A stretch of 64,000 bases of DNA from Bin55 sp965116055 (lineage in GTDB: Bacteria > Pseudomonadota > Gammaproteobacteria > Pseudomonadales > Azotimanducaceae): the NCBI GenBank assembly GCA_965116055.1, contig OZ220466.1:310001-374000 (forward strand), written 5' to 3'. The position numbers were made by a program, and so were the translations under genes. This document shows, one piece after another, positions 6,333-14,952 of the stretch. The notes beneath the pieces are model-generated. The model made no database searches. It was not told where the DNA came from and saw only the letters and a list, made by a program, of their open reading frames with translations. Each line of letters starts with the position of its first letter. Position 1 is the stretch's first letter.

Positions 6333-9290
6333 CTACGTTCTCTTCACCGGCACTACGCCGAATGTGGCACCATTGTCGCCATTGATCAGCAGCAGGTCGA
6401 ACCCGATGCGGCGCAGAGTTTCCCGTCCGATGTGCAACCCCATCCCTCTTCCTCCGGGCTTTCTGGTGAAGCCGAACTCGAAAATCGCTTCTCGGTCGCG
6501 AACATCAACTCCCGGTCCGGTGTCCGAGACAAGCAGAGTCCCTCTGTCCTCATCCAGAGTGATGCATCGCTCACCCTTTTTCGGATTCTGTTGCGACAAC
6601 CAGAATATGGCATTGTCCACCAAGTTCACGAAGACAGGATAGAAGCTAGACGGAAAGCCTACGACCTTGGCACCGATGAACGCTGGCGTTGCCATCAGCG
6701 TCACGTTATGACGCTCCAGACGCGCCTTGAACAACTCCTGCAGAAAGTCCCGAATCTCAAGACCTTGCATTTTGACCGCCTTCCTGTACAACCGCCGCTG
6801 GAGTGGAGTGAACAGCGTCAGATAGCCCTCAAGATGATCGAAATTCGTTCGAATACTGTCGTACAACTCACCCAACCCTTCATTGATGTCCGCCCAAGCC
6901 TTCAGCCTGCGCAAGCCATTCCGAATCAACCGTATTGTTCCCGAGAATTCATGATTGATGATCTCAATCGCCATTCCTAGCTGCACCAATTGTGCATCTA
7001 CTTCCGCCTCCTCCTCCAGCAACAGATTGCGCTGCTCAATGGCTATCAATTGATCAGCTGTCGAGATCTCACCCGTCACGTCCACCGCCCGAAGCTGCTC
7101 CAATACCGAGTTCAACAACGCTCTCTGTTCCCCCCTCACGCTCAGCACTCTAGTCTCCAGCGCATTTCTGGTTTCAACAAAAAGCTCGTTGGGCATCCCG
7201 GCAGGATTGATTCGTTGGAACTCGCTCAGCATCTCACGAAGTTCTGACTCGACGACTTTCAGGGAGCGAGCCGCCACCTCCTTCGCTTTTGATGCGAGCT
7301 TGTTCGCCTCCTTCTTCACCGCTTGCCCCAGCTCGCCCGTAGTCTTTCGCGCTTCTTGCCCGAGGGCGTCCAGTACGGCTTCCGTCCTGCTACGCAGATC
7401 CAACAGCAACTTTGCCTCTCTCGCCACTTCACCAACCAACTCATCAATCATGGTGCGTGCCGGCCTGAACACATTTTCCTGGAGTACGGAAAACTCAACA
7501 CGGTACACGCCCCAGTCGCGAAGTGTGGCTTTACTCAGTCCGAATTGGGGACGCGGAATGCGGTACTCAGCCTCCAGCTCCCTGATCTCCGTCTGCGCTT
7601 GGCGTTCGATCTTCAGAATGGCGCTTGCTGCGAGTTGACTGTCAGATATGTCCCCCGCTTTCCGCAGTTTCGCGTCTATGCGCTCCGTCAACGCTAAGGC
7701 CTTTTCTTGCGGTTCATTATTATTGAGTCTGCCGAAGAAGTTGTCCAGACTCTCCTTGAATTCTCTCTTTCTCTCCTGAACCTGCTTTTCTCGCCGTTTC
7801 CTGGCATCATTCTCCTTTGAAAGGTCCATCTTTCGTAGATTGAATGTTTCCGAATGCGCTCCATCGGACCGGAAAAAATCCGCCGCCATCTGAATAAAGA
7901 AATTCTGCAGAATTGACCTGAATTGACGGTACGCCTTATTTTCCTGGAATCCTTCTCGTCCTGCCTTTTCCTGTAAGTATTGATTTCTCCCCACATCAAG
8001 GTTCACCGCGCCGAACATCTTGCGATGCGAGAAATAATAGTAGTACGCACTCTTTGACCGTCTCGTTTCGATATCCAACCAATCGAAGTCTGTGGCACCG
8101 TAAGGTAGAACTCGGATGCCGTTCCGGTAGATGTACAATCCCCCCAACTGTTCAGCCTTTCGTGTCAATCTTCCATACTCTTCGGGCGGAATCGTCGAGT
8201 GTCGGCTCTTGCCTTCGAATGCGGCGAAGTTGATGGAGAACGGACCACAGAGCGTCGTTACGCCACGCCCGCCGCCCCATGGAATGACGTGATTGGCTAT
8301 CGTCTCCCCGTAGATCGAAATCTCCCCCTTGAACTGGCCGAACTCGTCGAACTCACCGCGCACCAGATGATCCGCATTTCCGAACTCCTCTGGGGTGAAG
8401 AACTCGTCCTCGGTAATCAACTCGCCGGTCAATTCGTCCGTCTTGTGATCACGGAATGCGGTGTGGATTACGGTCTGCGATTCTGGCATCATAGTATTGC
8501 TGAATCCGAGTAATGTTTTCTTCAAGGCGGTTGCGTTATTCGACGAGGACGCCTTGTTCATTGTGAGGTCTCCGTCAATATCATCGGTCAACAGTGGCGA
8601 GGCGGGCTTGATGATGAAGTGCGTCCCGCTGCTGTGTGCGCCGAGTGACGGCTCATTTAGGTAGGAATCGATATTTTGCGGATCGATATCGAAGCGATCC
8701 AATTCCATTCTAAGCTTGTTCAATAACTGCTGCTCAATATCGCAGCCGACACTTTCGGCGCTCGCACGAAATTCTTCCACCATGTCGACCACGTCTTGTG
8801 CCGAAGGTAGCGAACCCGATACAAACGATCGCAGAGGTATTTCAATGTCCTCTAGGTTGATGCCTGGCCATTCAAATACGCCCCAGTTAATGAACGCCGC
8901 GGTGAGGTCGGCGGCTCCGTCGTCGGTCTTCGGGCGGGTGAGGACTAGAAGCTGCGGGCCGATGGTAGCAATTGCAAGCCTTCCGATCCCTTTCTCCCCC
9001 AGTATCGGACGCGGCTTCTTATCTGGATCTTGCGATGGCCGTCGATTCGGATCGAACTTGCTTTCCGTGCCGATGGTAAGCCACCGCGTCACGAAGTCGT
9101 CGCGACTCATGCCGATCCCGTTGTCTCGCAAGACGAACAGGCCATCCGAGCGGTAATAATCGATCTCGACGCGGTCGGCATAGGCGTCGTGGGCGTTCTT
9201 GAAGAGCTCGCTGATCGCGGTCGGAATACCGGCAATCTGTTGCCGACCGAGCATGTCCAGTGTGCGGGCACGCGTCTTGAACGTGACCAT
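6333..9290 (-). CDS. Dual GHKL ATPase / histidine-kinase-like protein of a putative defence operon
   Basis: A 985-residue protein. ATG 9288-9290 overlaps the methyltransferase stop by one base (TGATG), which decides the start over longer in-frame options. The N-terminus is an Hsp90/MutL/MORC-type ATPase: ISELFKNAHDA (about 26-36), DNGIGM (56-61), GEKGIGRLA (98-106). A charged, coiled-coil-rich middle spans about 540-770. The C-terminus is a second, kinase-type module: H-box INHEF with the candidate phospho-His near 780, N-box NLVDNAIFW (889), DTGPGV (923), FGFTRK and GRGMGLHIG (947-955). No signal peptide or membrane helix is seen, so it should be cytoplasmic. MORC-like GHKL proteins are known from restriction-modification neighbourhoods. 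The extra kinase module plus the receiver gene just downstream implies phosphotransfer. The trigger is unknown. Confidence 0.85.
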   Translation of the reverse strand: MVTFKTRARTLDMLGRQQIAGIPTAISELFKNAHDAYADRVEIDYYRSDGLFVLRDNGIGMSRDDFVTRWLTIGTESKFDPNRRPSQDPDKKPRPILGEKGIGRLAIATIGPQLLVLTRPKTDDGAADLTAAFINWGVFEWPGINLEDIEIPLRSFVSGSLPSAQDVVDMVEEFRASAESVGCDIEQQLLNKLRMELDRFDIDPQNIDSYLNEPSLGAHSSGTHFIIKPASPLLTDDIDGDLTMNKASSSNNATALKKTLLGFSNTMMPESQTVIHTAFRDHKTDELTGELITEDEFFTPEEFGNADHLVRGEFDEFGQFKGEISIYGETIANHVIPWGGGRGVTTLCGPFSINFAAFEGKSRHSTIPPEEYGRLTRKAEQLGGLYIYRNGIRVLPYGATDFDWLDIETRRSKSAYYYYFSHRKMFGAVNLDVGRNQYLQEKAGREGFQENKAYRQFRSILQNFFIQMAADFFRSDGAHSETFNLRKMDLSKENDARKRREKQVQERKREFKESLDNFFGRLNNNEPQEKALALTERIDAKLRKAGDISDSQLAASAILKIERQAQTEIRELEAEYRIPRPQFGLSKATLRDWGVYRVEFSVLQENVFRPARTMIDELVGEVAREAKLLLDLRSRTEAVLDALGQEARKTTGELGQAVKKEANKLASKAKEVAARSLKVVESELREMLSEFQRINPAGMPNELFVETRNALETRVLSVRGEQRALLNSVLEQLRAVDVTGEISTADQLIAIEQRNLLLEEEAEVDAQLVQLGMAIEIINHEFSGTIRLIRNGLRRLKAWADINEGLGELYDSIRTNFDHLEGYLTLFTPLQRRLYRKAVKMQGLEIRDFLQELFKARLERHNVTLMATPAFIGAKVVGFPSSFYPVFVNLVDNAIFWLSQQNPKKGERCITLDEDRGTLLVSDTGPGVDVRDREAIFEFGFTRKPGGRGMGLHIGRETLRRIGFDLLLINGDNGATFGVVPVKRT

Positions 9291-10405
9291 CAGGACAATC
9301 TCCCCACATCTTTCAGATGCTTGATGAACTGATGACCGATAAGCTCCGCCAAACGGACCGGTACCGCATTGCCGATCTGTCTTGCCATCGACACCATGCA
9401 TCCCTCGAAAGCGAAGTCCTCGGGGAATGTCTGCAAGCAGGCCGCTTCCCGAACGCTGATGGCCCTGTCCTGCTCTGGATGGCCGAACCGCCCGTTCGAG
9501 TAGCTCGTGCACCGCGTGGTGAGACCCGATGCAGGAGCGTCCCATGACATCCGACCGTAGACATCGCTATAGCCCGACAACCCCTTATGGCAGTCGAGCA
9601 TCAGGTGCTGCGGCCAATCCCGATTGCCACCACCTTCGGGGGTTGCTTCGATGCGTTCCAGATTGCGGGCCGACAGATTTGCTGCCCGGTGATTTGGCAC
9701 CTCTTGATGTTCCTCGCCCGCCCGAATCGGCGGAAGATGGGCGATCCAGTCCCTGACTGTAGAGTATTCCTCGTTGGCTGTTCCCGGCCCGTGCGTCTCA
9801 TCGGGCAATCGAACCGCGCCATGAAGACTCCCTACTAGGACGAGTCGACGGCGGCTTTGAGGAACCCCGTATTTGGCAAGCAACACGGGTCGGTAGTCCA
9901 TCTCGTACCCCGCCTTGTCCATTAGCCGCAGGAAGTCTCCGAAGGGCTGGCTGTTTGCGGACAATTTCTGTAGTCCCGGGACATTCTCCACGAACACGAG
10001 ATCAGGCCGGCAACCTTCTACCAAATGAGCAAAGTGAACAAGTAGCGGGACGCGGCTGTCTTGGTCGGGCATTGGCCGGGTCGTATTCTGTCTGGTGAAA
10101 GGCTGGCACGGCGCACAGCCGCAAAAAAGTACCGGATTGGATCGCTCGGCATCCACCCTGGATCGGACCACATCAACCCGCACATTGCGGATATCCGCAA
10201 ACTCGAAATGAGCATCGGGGAAGTTGGCCTCGAAGCTTGCTCGGGCGTCCGGATCGTAGTCCAAGGCAAACGCAACCTTCATTCCTGCAGCCCGGAAGCC
10301 GCAACTCGCGCCCCCACATCCGGCAAAGAAATCGTAGACTTCAACAGTCGCCGGGTCGCCACGATGGTTCATGTTCGTCCGCTCGTGTGAGACACCGAAG
10401 CGCAT
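9290..10405 (-). CDS. DNA (cytosine-5-)-methyltransferase
   Basis: A 371-residue C5-cytosine methyltransferase with motif I FAGCGGASCGF, catalytic motif IV CAPCQPFT, motif VI FVENVPG, motif VIII QSRRRLVLVGS, a target-recognition region, CLQTFPEDF and motif X QIGNAVPVRLAE. It methylates cytosine at an undetermined site. The start at 10405 is preceded by AGGA at five bases; an internal ATG at 10372 has weaker support. It follows vsr by 85 bases and overlaps the kinase start. No cognate restriction endonuclease gene is seen, so it may protect host DNA from the neighbouring ATPase/receiver proteins or act alone. Confidence 0.93.
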   Translation of the reverse strand: MRFGVSHERTNMNHRGDPATVEVYDFFAGCGGASCGFRAAGMKVAFALDYDPDARASFEANFPDAHFEFADIRNVRVDVVRSRVDAERSNPVLFCGCAPCQPFTRQNTTRPMPDQDSRVPLLVHFAHLVEGCRPDLVFVENVPGLQKLSANSQPFGDFLRLMDKAGYEMDYRPVLLAKYGVPQSRRRLVLVGSLHGAVRLPDETHGPGTANEEYSTVRDWIAHLPPIRAGEEHQEVPNHRAANLSARNLERIEATPEGGGNRDWPQHLMLDCHKGLSGYSDVYGRMSWDAPASGLTTRCTSYSNGRFGHPEQDRAISVREAACLQTFPEDFAFEGCMVSMARQIGNAVPVRLAELIGHQFIKHLKDVGRLS

Positions 10406-10490
10406 GCAGTTCCTGACCCCGCGTCCGACTTTTCCGGCAGCGATAGGGAACGCCCCTCCGTGCCGGATACCGATATCGAGACCTGATTCT

Positions 10491-10946
10491 TCATGGTTCC
10501 GTCAACGGTATGCTTTCCTGCTCGTCGTTGCTCTCTCCGCCAGCTACCGATACGGTCAGCTTGTGCACGACAAGTGCCCGGTTCTTCGTTTCGCACTGCC
10601 AGATGATGAGAACCCGCCAGCCACATGCTCTCAGGGCCGCTTCCTGGCGGACATCCCGGGCGACATTGGCAGCAAACTTCTCCATCCAGAAGGCTGCTCG
10701 GGACTTGGGTGTGGAGGCGTACCGGCAACCTTCATGTCGATGCCAGAAGCAACCGTGTACAAAGACGGCCAGTTGGTGTTTCGGAAACACCAAGTCGGGG
10801 CTGCCTGGAAGATCGGTGCGGTGTAGTCGGAACCGCAGGCCCATCCTGTGGGCTATTCGTCGAACCACTAGTTCGGGTGTGGTATTGCGGCTACGTATTC
10901 CCGCCATCAGTTCGCTTCGCCGCTTACTGTCCACGATGTCAGTCAT
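10491..10946 (-). CDS. vsr: Very short patch repair endonuclease (Vsr)
   Basis: A 151-residue Vsr nuclease, which nicks at T:G mismatches produced by deamination of 5-methylcytosine. It begins MTDIVDSKRRSELM, with NTTPE, the catalytic LPGSPDLVF (Asp), VFVHGCFWHRHEGC (metal-site His/Cys), FW-x-x-K-x-x-x-N and a C-terminal ALRACGWRVLIIWQCE. It is first in the minus-strand operon and its pairing with a C5 methyltransferase is classical. The ATG at 10944-10946 overlaps the stop of the hsdS pseudogene by four bases (ATGA), so translation was probably once coupled to that gene. Confidence 0.95.
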   Translation of the reverse strand: MTDIVDSKRRSELMAGIRSRNTTPELVVRRIAHRMGLRFRLHRTDLPGSPDLVFPKHQLAVFVHGCFWHRHEGCRYASTPKSRAAFWMEKFAANVARDVRQEAALRACGWRVLIIWQCETKNRALVVHKLTVSVAGGESNDEQESIPLTEP

Positions 10947-11700
10947 GCCACCTTCTCCAAAAGGTGAGACATGGGGGAAGCATTCAGTGTTGCAGCAATC
11001 TTTCCGTTGAGCTCCATGTGCTTGATCGTGGCTTGCGTCTTCTTTGCAAATGTCGAGAATCGTGCCTGTTCATTGGGAGGAGGACGCAACACTGACAATA
11101 ACATTAGCACTCTCGTACAGTTCGCGGCATTCTAGAACCGGTCACGGAAGCCATGGCATACTCAACAGTTTCGTTTTGTCGGAGCAATTGTGCAACGAAA
11201 TCGCGATCAATCCCATCCCGGGTAGCAGCATGATCAATTTTGTAGAACATCTGCTAGGTGAAATCGGGAGTGGTCACCTTGTCTAGATACGTCCGAGGTT
11301 TTGCTAGAGAATGTGACGCTTGTTAAATCGAAATGTTGTGGTTCTTTTACTTCCTGTGCGTGAATCGCTATTGAGGTCAATTGCACCTGTGTTCGATTCT
11401 ACATTTTCGACACTCACAAATGAAAGCTGCGATACGGCGGGGTCGCTTAAGTCAAGCCCTTGGCGATCGGCTACACACATTTCGCAGAGCGCGCAAGCCG
11501 GCCACCCCATCGGGATTGTGGCGGGATCGTCGGGTATCTGGACGAACAGCACCGGCAGGAACACCCACATCGGTTCCTACGCCTGCTTCCGCAGCCATTC
11601 GATCCTCGCCGCTTGGTTCAGGATGCTGCTGATCCGACGCTGCTCGTCCAGTGGCGGGGGGAGGGGGAGTCTCAATCTGCCGGACTTGGTGTGGCCGTGC
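10943..11700 (-). pseudogene. hsdS: Type I restriction specificity subunit (hsdS), C-terminal half, degenerate
   Basis: Translated on the minus strand in pieces. LPLPPPLDEQRRISSILNQA is the HsdS central conserved region. A second target-recognition domain follows: FVSVENVESNTGAIDL, TTFRFNKRHIL, RCSTKLIMLLPG, LRQNETVEYAMASVTGSRMPRT. A closing PPNEQARFSTFAKKTQ precedes LLEKVA and TGA 10943-10945. Frameshifts near 11305, 11240 and 11120 and internal stops break it. The first target-recognition domain is absent or unrecognisable before about 11700. Intact HsdS proteins read DNA sequence for HsdM and HsdR. Neither is intact in this window. Confidence 0.8.
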
Positions 11701-11832
11701 AAAAACAGTGAGGGCAAGACAAGCAGCCGCGGCGAGCGAAGGGGGTGAATCGGTAAGCGCGTCGCGTCTTACGTGTGCACTTTATATTTCCCGTATCAAG
11801 ATGGCGGCTCAGTCAGCCCTGTGGAGAAATCA

Positions 11833-12534
11833 ATGGACGCGCATGATGCACGGCAACGCGGCGAAGCGATTATCGCGCCGCGCGAAAAGTCGCCCGCCTA
11901 CACGGACGACTACTACCTATGGTGGGAACGTCAGTTGACGTTGATGCAAGCTGGGCGTTGGACGGAACTTGACTTTGAGAACGTGGTGGATGAGTTTGCG
12001 GATCTAGGCATATTGCACCGACAGGTTGCCGACACAGCCATAGAAGAAACGATAGTTCGTCTACTGGCGATCAACGTATGTAGTTCGTATCGGCTTGTCT
12101 TTGCGCCAACCATACTCCAGTGGGAAAGGGAAATCGAAACGTTTAGAGGCAGCTTGATCGAAAGGCTGTACGATAGTCCTGGCTTGAAAGGCGTGTTAGC
12201 CGAAGATTATCCGCGCTTATGGAAGCAGAGCCTATCATCGCTGTTAAGGAAGTTGCAGGATATTAAGGGAATCAATCAAGCGCTTATTAGATCGGGTAAA
12301 GAGGTGCCTCCAGATTCGTGCGGGCAAAAGGATGACGGCCCTGACGCGCACGACATCGTGCGACAATTCAATCGAGCCCCTTGCTTTCCTATTGAAGAGT
12401 GTGTTGGCTTTGATTTGAACGAGCATAAGCGAAGCATAGCTGCTATTGATTACGACGGGAAATGGCTCTATCCTGCAGACGTGCGAGAAGCGATAGTGCG
12501 CGCGAATAAAGAACATGACGCGACGACGTTTTAA
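11833..12534 (+). CDS. DUF29 family protein
   Basis: A 233-residue protein starting at ATG 11833 with GGAG six bases upstream; a longer in-frame start at 11773 lacks such a site. It carries the DUF29 signature YYLWWERQLTLMQAGRW, ELDFENVVDEFADLG, WEREIETFRGSL, YPRLWKQSLSSLLRK, CFPIEECVGFDL and a closing DGKWLYPADVREAI. A stretch of about 25 residues after RSGKE is absent from the copy at 33151-33771. The function of DUF29 is unknown. It sits between two type I restriction fragments. Confidence 0.8.
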   Translation: MDAHDARQRGEAIIAPREKSPAYTDDYYLWWERQLTLMQAGRWTELDFENVVDEFADLGILHRQVADTAIEETIVRLLAINVCSSYRLVFAPTILQWEREIETFRGSLIERLYDSPGLKGVLAEDYPRLWKQSLSSLLRKLQDIKGINQALIRSGKEVPPDSCGQKDDGPDAHDIVRQFNRAPCFPIEECVGFDLNEHKRSIAAIDYDGKWLYPADVREAIVRANKEHDATTF

Positions 12535-12617
12535 AACACACCATGAGGGGTTAAGCCGTTAATCTACGAGTTATTGACATGACTTGTCGAAACCACTTGC
12601 TCTTCGCTTGGGCAGGT

Positions 12618-12698
12618 CATGTACGGGAACTGGTCAAGGAAATCCTCGACGGCGGAAAAGCCGCGTTCGAGATGCGCCGGTCCAAGTACGGGTTCTGA
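12618..12698 (+). pseudogene. Tail of a type I/II N6-adenine methyltransferase (hsdM-like) remnant
   Basis: The frame ending TGA 12696-12698 reads HVRELVKEILDGGKAAFEMR and closes with SKYGF. This resembles the extreme C-terminus of restriction-system N6-adenine methylases. The stop is three bases before the ATG of the AlbA_2 gene, an arrangement common in type I loci of the hsdM-(AlbA_2)-hsdS kind. Homology is not visible upstream of about 12600. The call rests on a short tail plus context. Confidence 0.45.
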
Positions 12699-12701
12699 GG
12701 C

Positions 12702-13921
12702 ATGACAACGCGTACCAAACTGTTGGAAATCATAACGAACGGCGAGAATTCCGGGGTTGAATTCAAGCGAGATGATTTGCAAAACCACGCACTCGCCAAG
12801 GAACTTGTCGCATTCTGCAATTTTGAAGGCGGGATGGTGCTGCTCGGAGTTGAGGACGACGGAACTGTTTCGGGACTAGCGCGGGAAAACCTGGAAGAAT
12901 GGGTAATGGCGGCATGCCGGGACAAGATCAGGCCTGGAATTATTCCCTTCTTCGATACCATCAAGGACATGGAGCCGGGCAAGGATGTGGCCGTTGTTCG
13001 CGTGCTGCGGGAGTCAATGTTCACAGCTAGTGGCACAACAACAGAAACACCTATTACATTCGGGTCGGCACACAAAGCCGCGAGATCTCTCCCCAGGAAC
13101 TAAATCGTCTCTTCCAGCAGCGCGGAACGTTTCGGGCTGAACTGCGGCCGATTTCCGGAGCGACGGTCAATGATCTCGATCGGCGCCGCCTCAAGGACTA
13201 TTTCGGGCGTGTCCGGCAGCAGGAAGTCCCGGAGGATCGTGGTGATGCAGGATGGCAAACGCTTCTCATCAACACAGGGATTATGGTCGAAGACGGTGTA
13301 TCCCTTTCAGGGATGCTGCTCTTCGGGAAGACGCCGAGCAAATTTCTACCGCAAGCCGGGATTAATGCAGTAGCCTTTCCGGGGACGGAAAAAGACTATG
13401 CAGCAAGGGAGTACGCCACCCTGCTCGGCCCGATGACGCCGCTCATGGACCAGAACGGAGATATTGTTGAAGCTGGGCTAGTCGAACAAGCGTTTGAGTT
13501 CGTTAAGCGCAACACTTCCGTGACCGCTGTGCTTGAGGACGGTGCACGCCGGATGGAAAGGCCCGCGTACCCGGTTGAAGTAATCCGGGAGGCTGTGGTC
13601 AATGCCCTGATCCACCGCGACTACCTTCTCGTCAACACTGATATCGAACTGGCCATGTACGAAGATCGACTAGAAATCATCTCACCGGGTAGACTGCCAA
13701 ATGGCATAACGCCCGAGAGGATGCGAGCGGGAACGAGGGCTGCCCGAAACCAAACTCTGAAGGACGTAATGAAAGACTACGGTTATCTTGAACGTATAGG
13801 GATGGGCATCCCGCGGAAAATCATCCGTGGGATGAAGGAACACAACAAGACCGACCCCGATCTGATAGAGGAAAATGAACGATTTCTTGTGCGCCTGTTC
13901 GCGCAAGCGCCAGATGCATAA
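12702..13921 (+). pseudogene. AlbA_2 (Schlafen-type) putative DNA-binding/ATPase protein, one frameshift
   Basis: The N-terminal frame (12702 to about 13020) has NGENSGVEFKRDDLQNHALAKELVAFCNFEGGMVLLGVEDDG, the AlbA_2/Schlafen core, shown here only by its key parts SGVEFKRD and FCNFEGGMVLLGV. A one-base change between about 13005 and 13028 shifts frame, and TAG 13028 lies at the junction. From 13031 the other frame is open to 13921 with YYIRVGTQSRE, SGMLLFGKTPSKFLPQA, IREAVVNALIHRDYL and GYLERIGMGIPRKII, the GHKL-like C-terminal region. Such proteins often accompany type I restriction loci. A sequencing error could also explain the single shift. Confidence 0.8.
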
Positions 13922-14195
13922 ACAGGGTAAAGGAAGTGTGATGGTCGGCGGGTTTGCTATGCGTCCGAGGCCATAGTGTCGAAGGATTCCTTGCCTCACC
14001 ATCGTCCTCTTGACTTCAGACTTTTTATCTCATAACTTATTGATATTAAATGAATCGACCTTGAAAAAGGGCACTACAAATTCTGGGCGCTGTCGCCCAT
14101 CAGATGCGCCATTTTTCCAGGAAAAACTGAAGTCGTGCCTTTGCTTACCGAGGAAGAGGTCTACCCGAGATGTCCGCGGGACCGCCCGTAAAACA

Positions 14196-14771
14196 TTAAT
14201 CTAGTACGACATGACAGCGTCGACATCGTGCTTCATAAGATTCAGATCCGCCTACTTGAATCGTCGGCCCTTTTGCTGGCGCTGGCTTGCCTCCGATAAG
14301 GCGCTGGTTTCTGGTGGCGAGGTCGCCGCAAATAACGCAGATAGCACTTAATTTGTCGATTTCGTCGGCTTGAGCTAGCAGCGACCCCATCGGTCCGAAT
14401 GGCTCGCCCCGAAAGTCCATGTCGGTGCCAACCACGATGACTCGTATGCCACTATTCGCCAATGTATCGACAGCAGCACAAATTCCATCGTCAAGAAACT
14501 GTGACTCATCAATGCCCACGACATCGGTGTCAGTATGCACCCGAGCAGAGAGTTCTTTTGAGTTCGATATAGGCTCCGCTTCGATCGTGCGCCCATCGTG
14601 AGAAGAAATATGTAACTGACCAGCGTAGCGGTTATCAAGGTGAGATTTAAACAGCTGAACCCGCCGGCCGGCGATTAAGGCTCGCCGAATGCGACGAATA
14701 AGCTCTTCAGACTTACCACTAAACATGACACCGGTAATCACCTCAACCCAACCTTGTTTCGTTGATTGCAT
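14196..14771 (-). CDS. tdk: Thymidine kinase
   Basis: A 191-residue class II thymidine kinase, converting thymidine and ATP to dTMP in pyrimidine salvage. P-loop GVMFSGKSEELIRR lies at residues 14-27, the DESQF box near 99, and VVGTDMDFRGEPFGPM follows. A zinc ribbon is formed by CVIC and CRRCH with a lasso YEARC. Length fits the family. It stands alone, convergent with the AlbA_2 pseudogene and divergent from the oxidoreductase at 14953, at the edge of the defence island. Confidence 0.95.
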   Translation of the reverse strand: MQSTKQGWVEVITGVMFSGKSEELIRRIRRALIAGRRVQLFKSHLDNRYAGQLHISSHDGRTIEAEPISNSKELSARVHTDTDVVGIDESQFLDDGICAAVDTLANSGIRVIVVGTDMDFRGEPFGPMGSLLAQADEIDKLSAICVICGDLATRNQRLIGGKPAPAKGPTIQVGGSESYEARCRRCHVVLD

Positions 14772-14952
14772 GGTCTGAATCCTTTAATTGTTGAGTAGCC
14801 GTCGAAGACTTTTATTTTCACGAAGAGGGTGTAGTTTTGTGCGGAGGCCGGAAAATTCCAGCGTGAGTTGGTCATGATTAACGGTTATGCGTTTAATGCG
14901 AGGGCTCGCGTTGACGACGAGCAGTACCTTAATTCGGCATGAGGGATAACCG

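Noticed and set aside
6333..9290. HtpG (Hsp90) chaperone
   Set aside because: Only the ATPase motifs are shared; the middle and C-terminal domains of Hsp90 are absent and a histidine-kinase module is present instead.
9291..9545. N-terminal extension of the dual-GHKL protein up to 9545
   Set aside because: The extension lies entirely within the methyltransferase coding sequence and looks like frame-shadow; the ATG at 9288-9290 overlapping the methyltransferase stop begins with the conserved ATPase N-terminus.
4756..10946. Known BREX, DISARM or Dnd system
   Set aside because: No PglZ, helicase-DrmAB or Dnd sulfur-modification genes are present; only the methyltransferase is a shared general feature.
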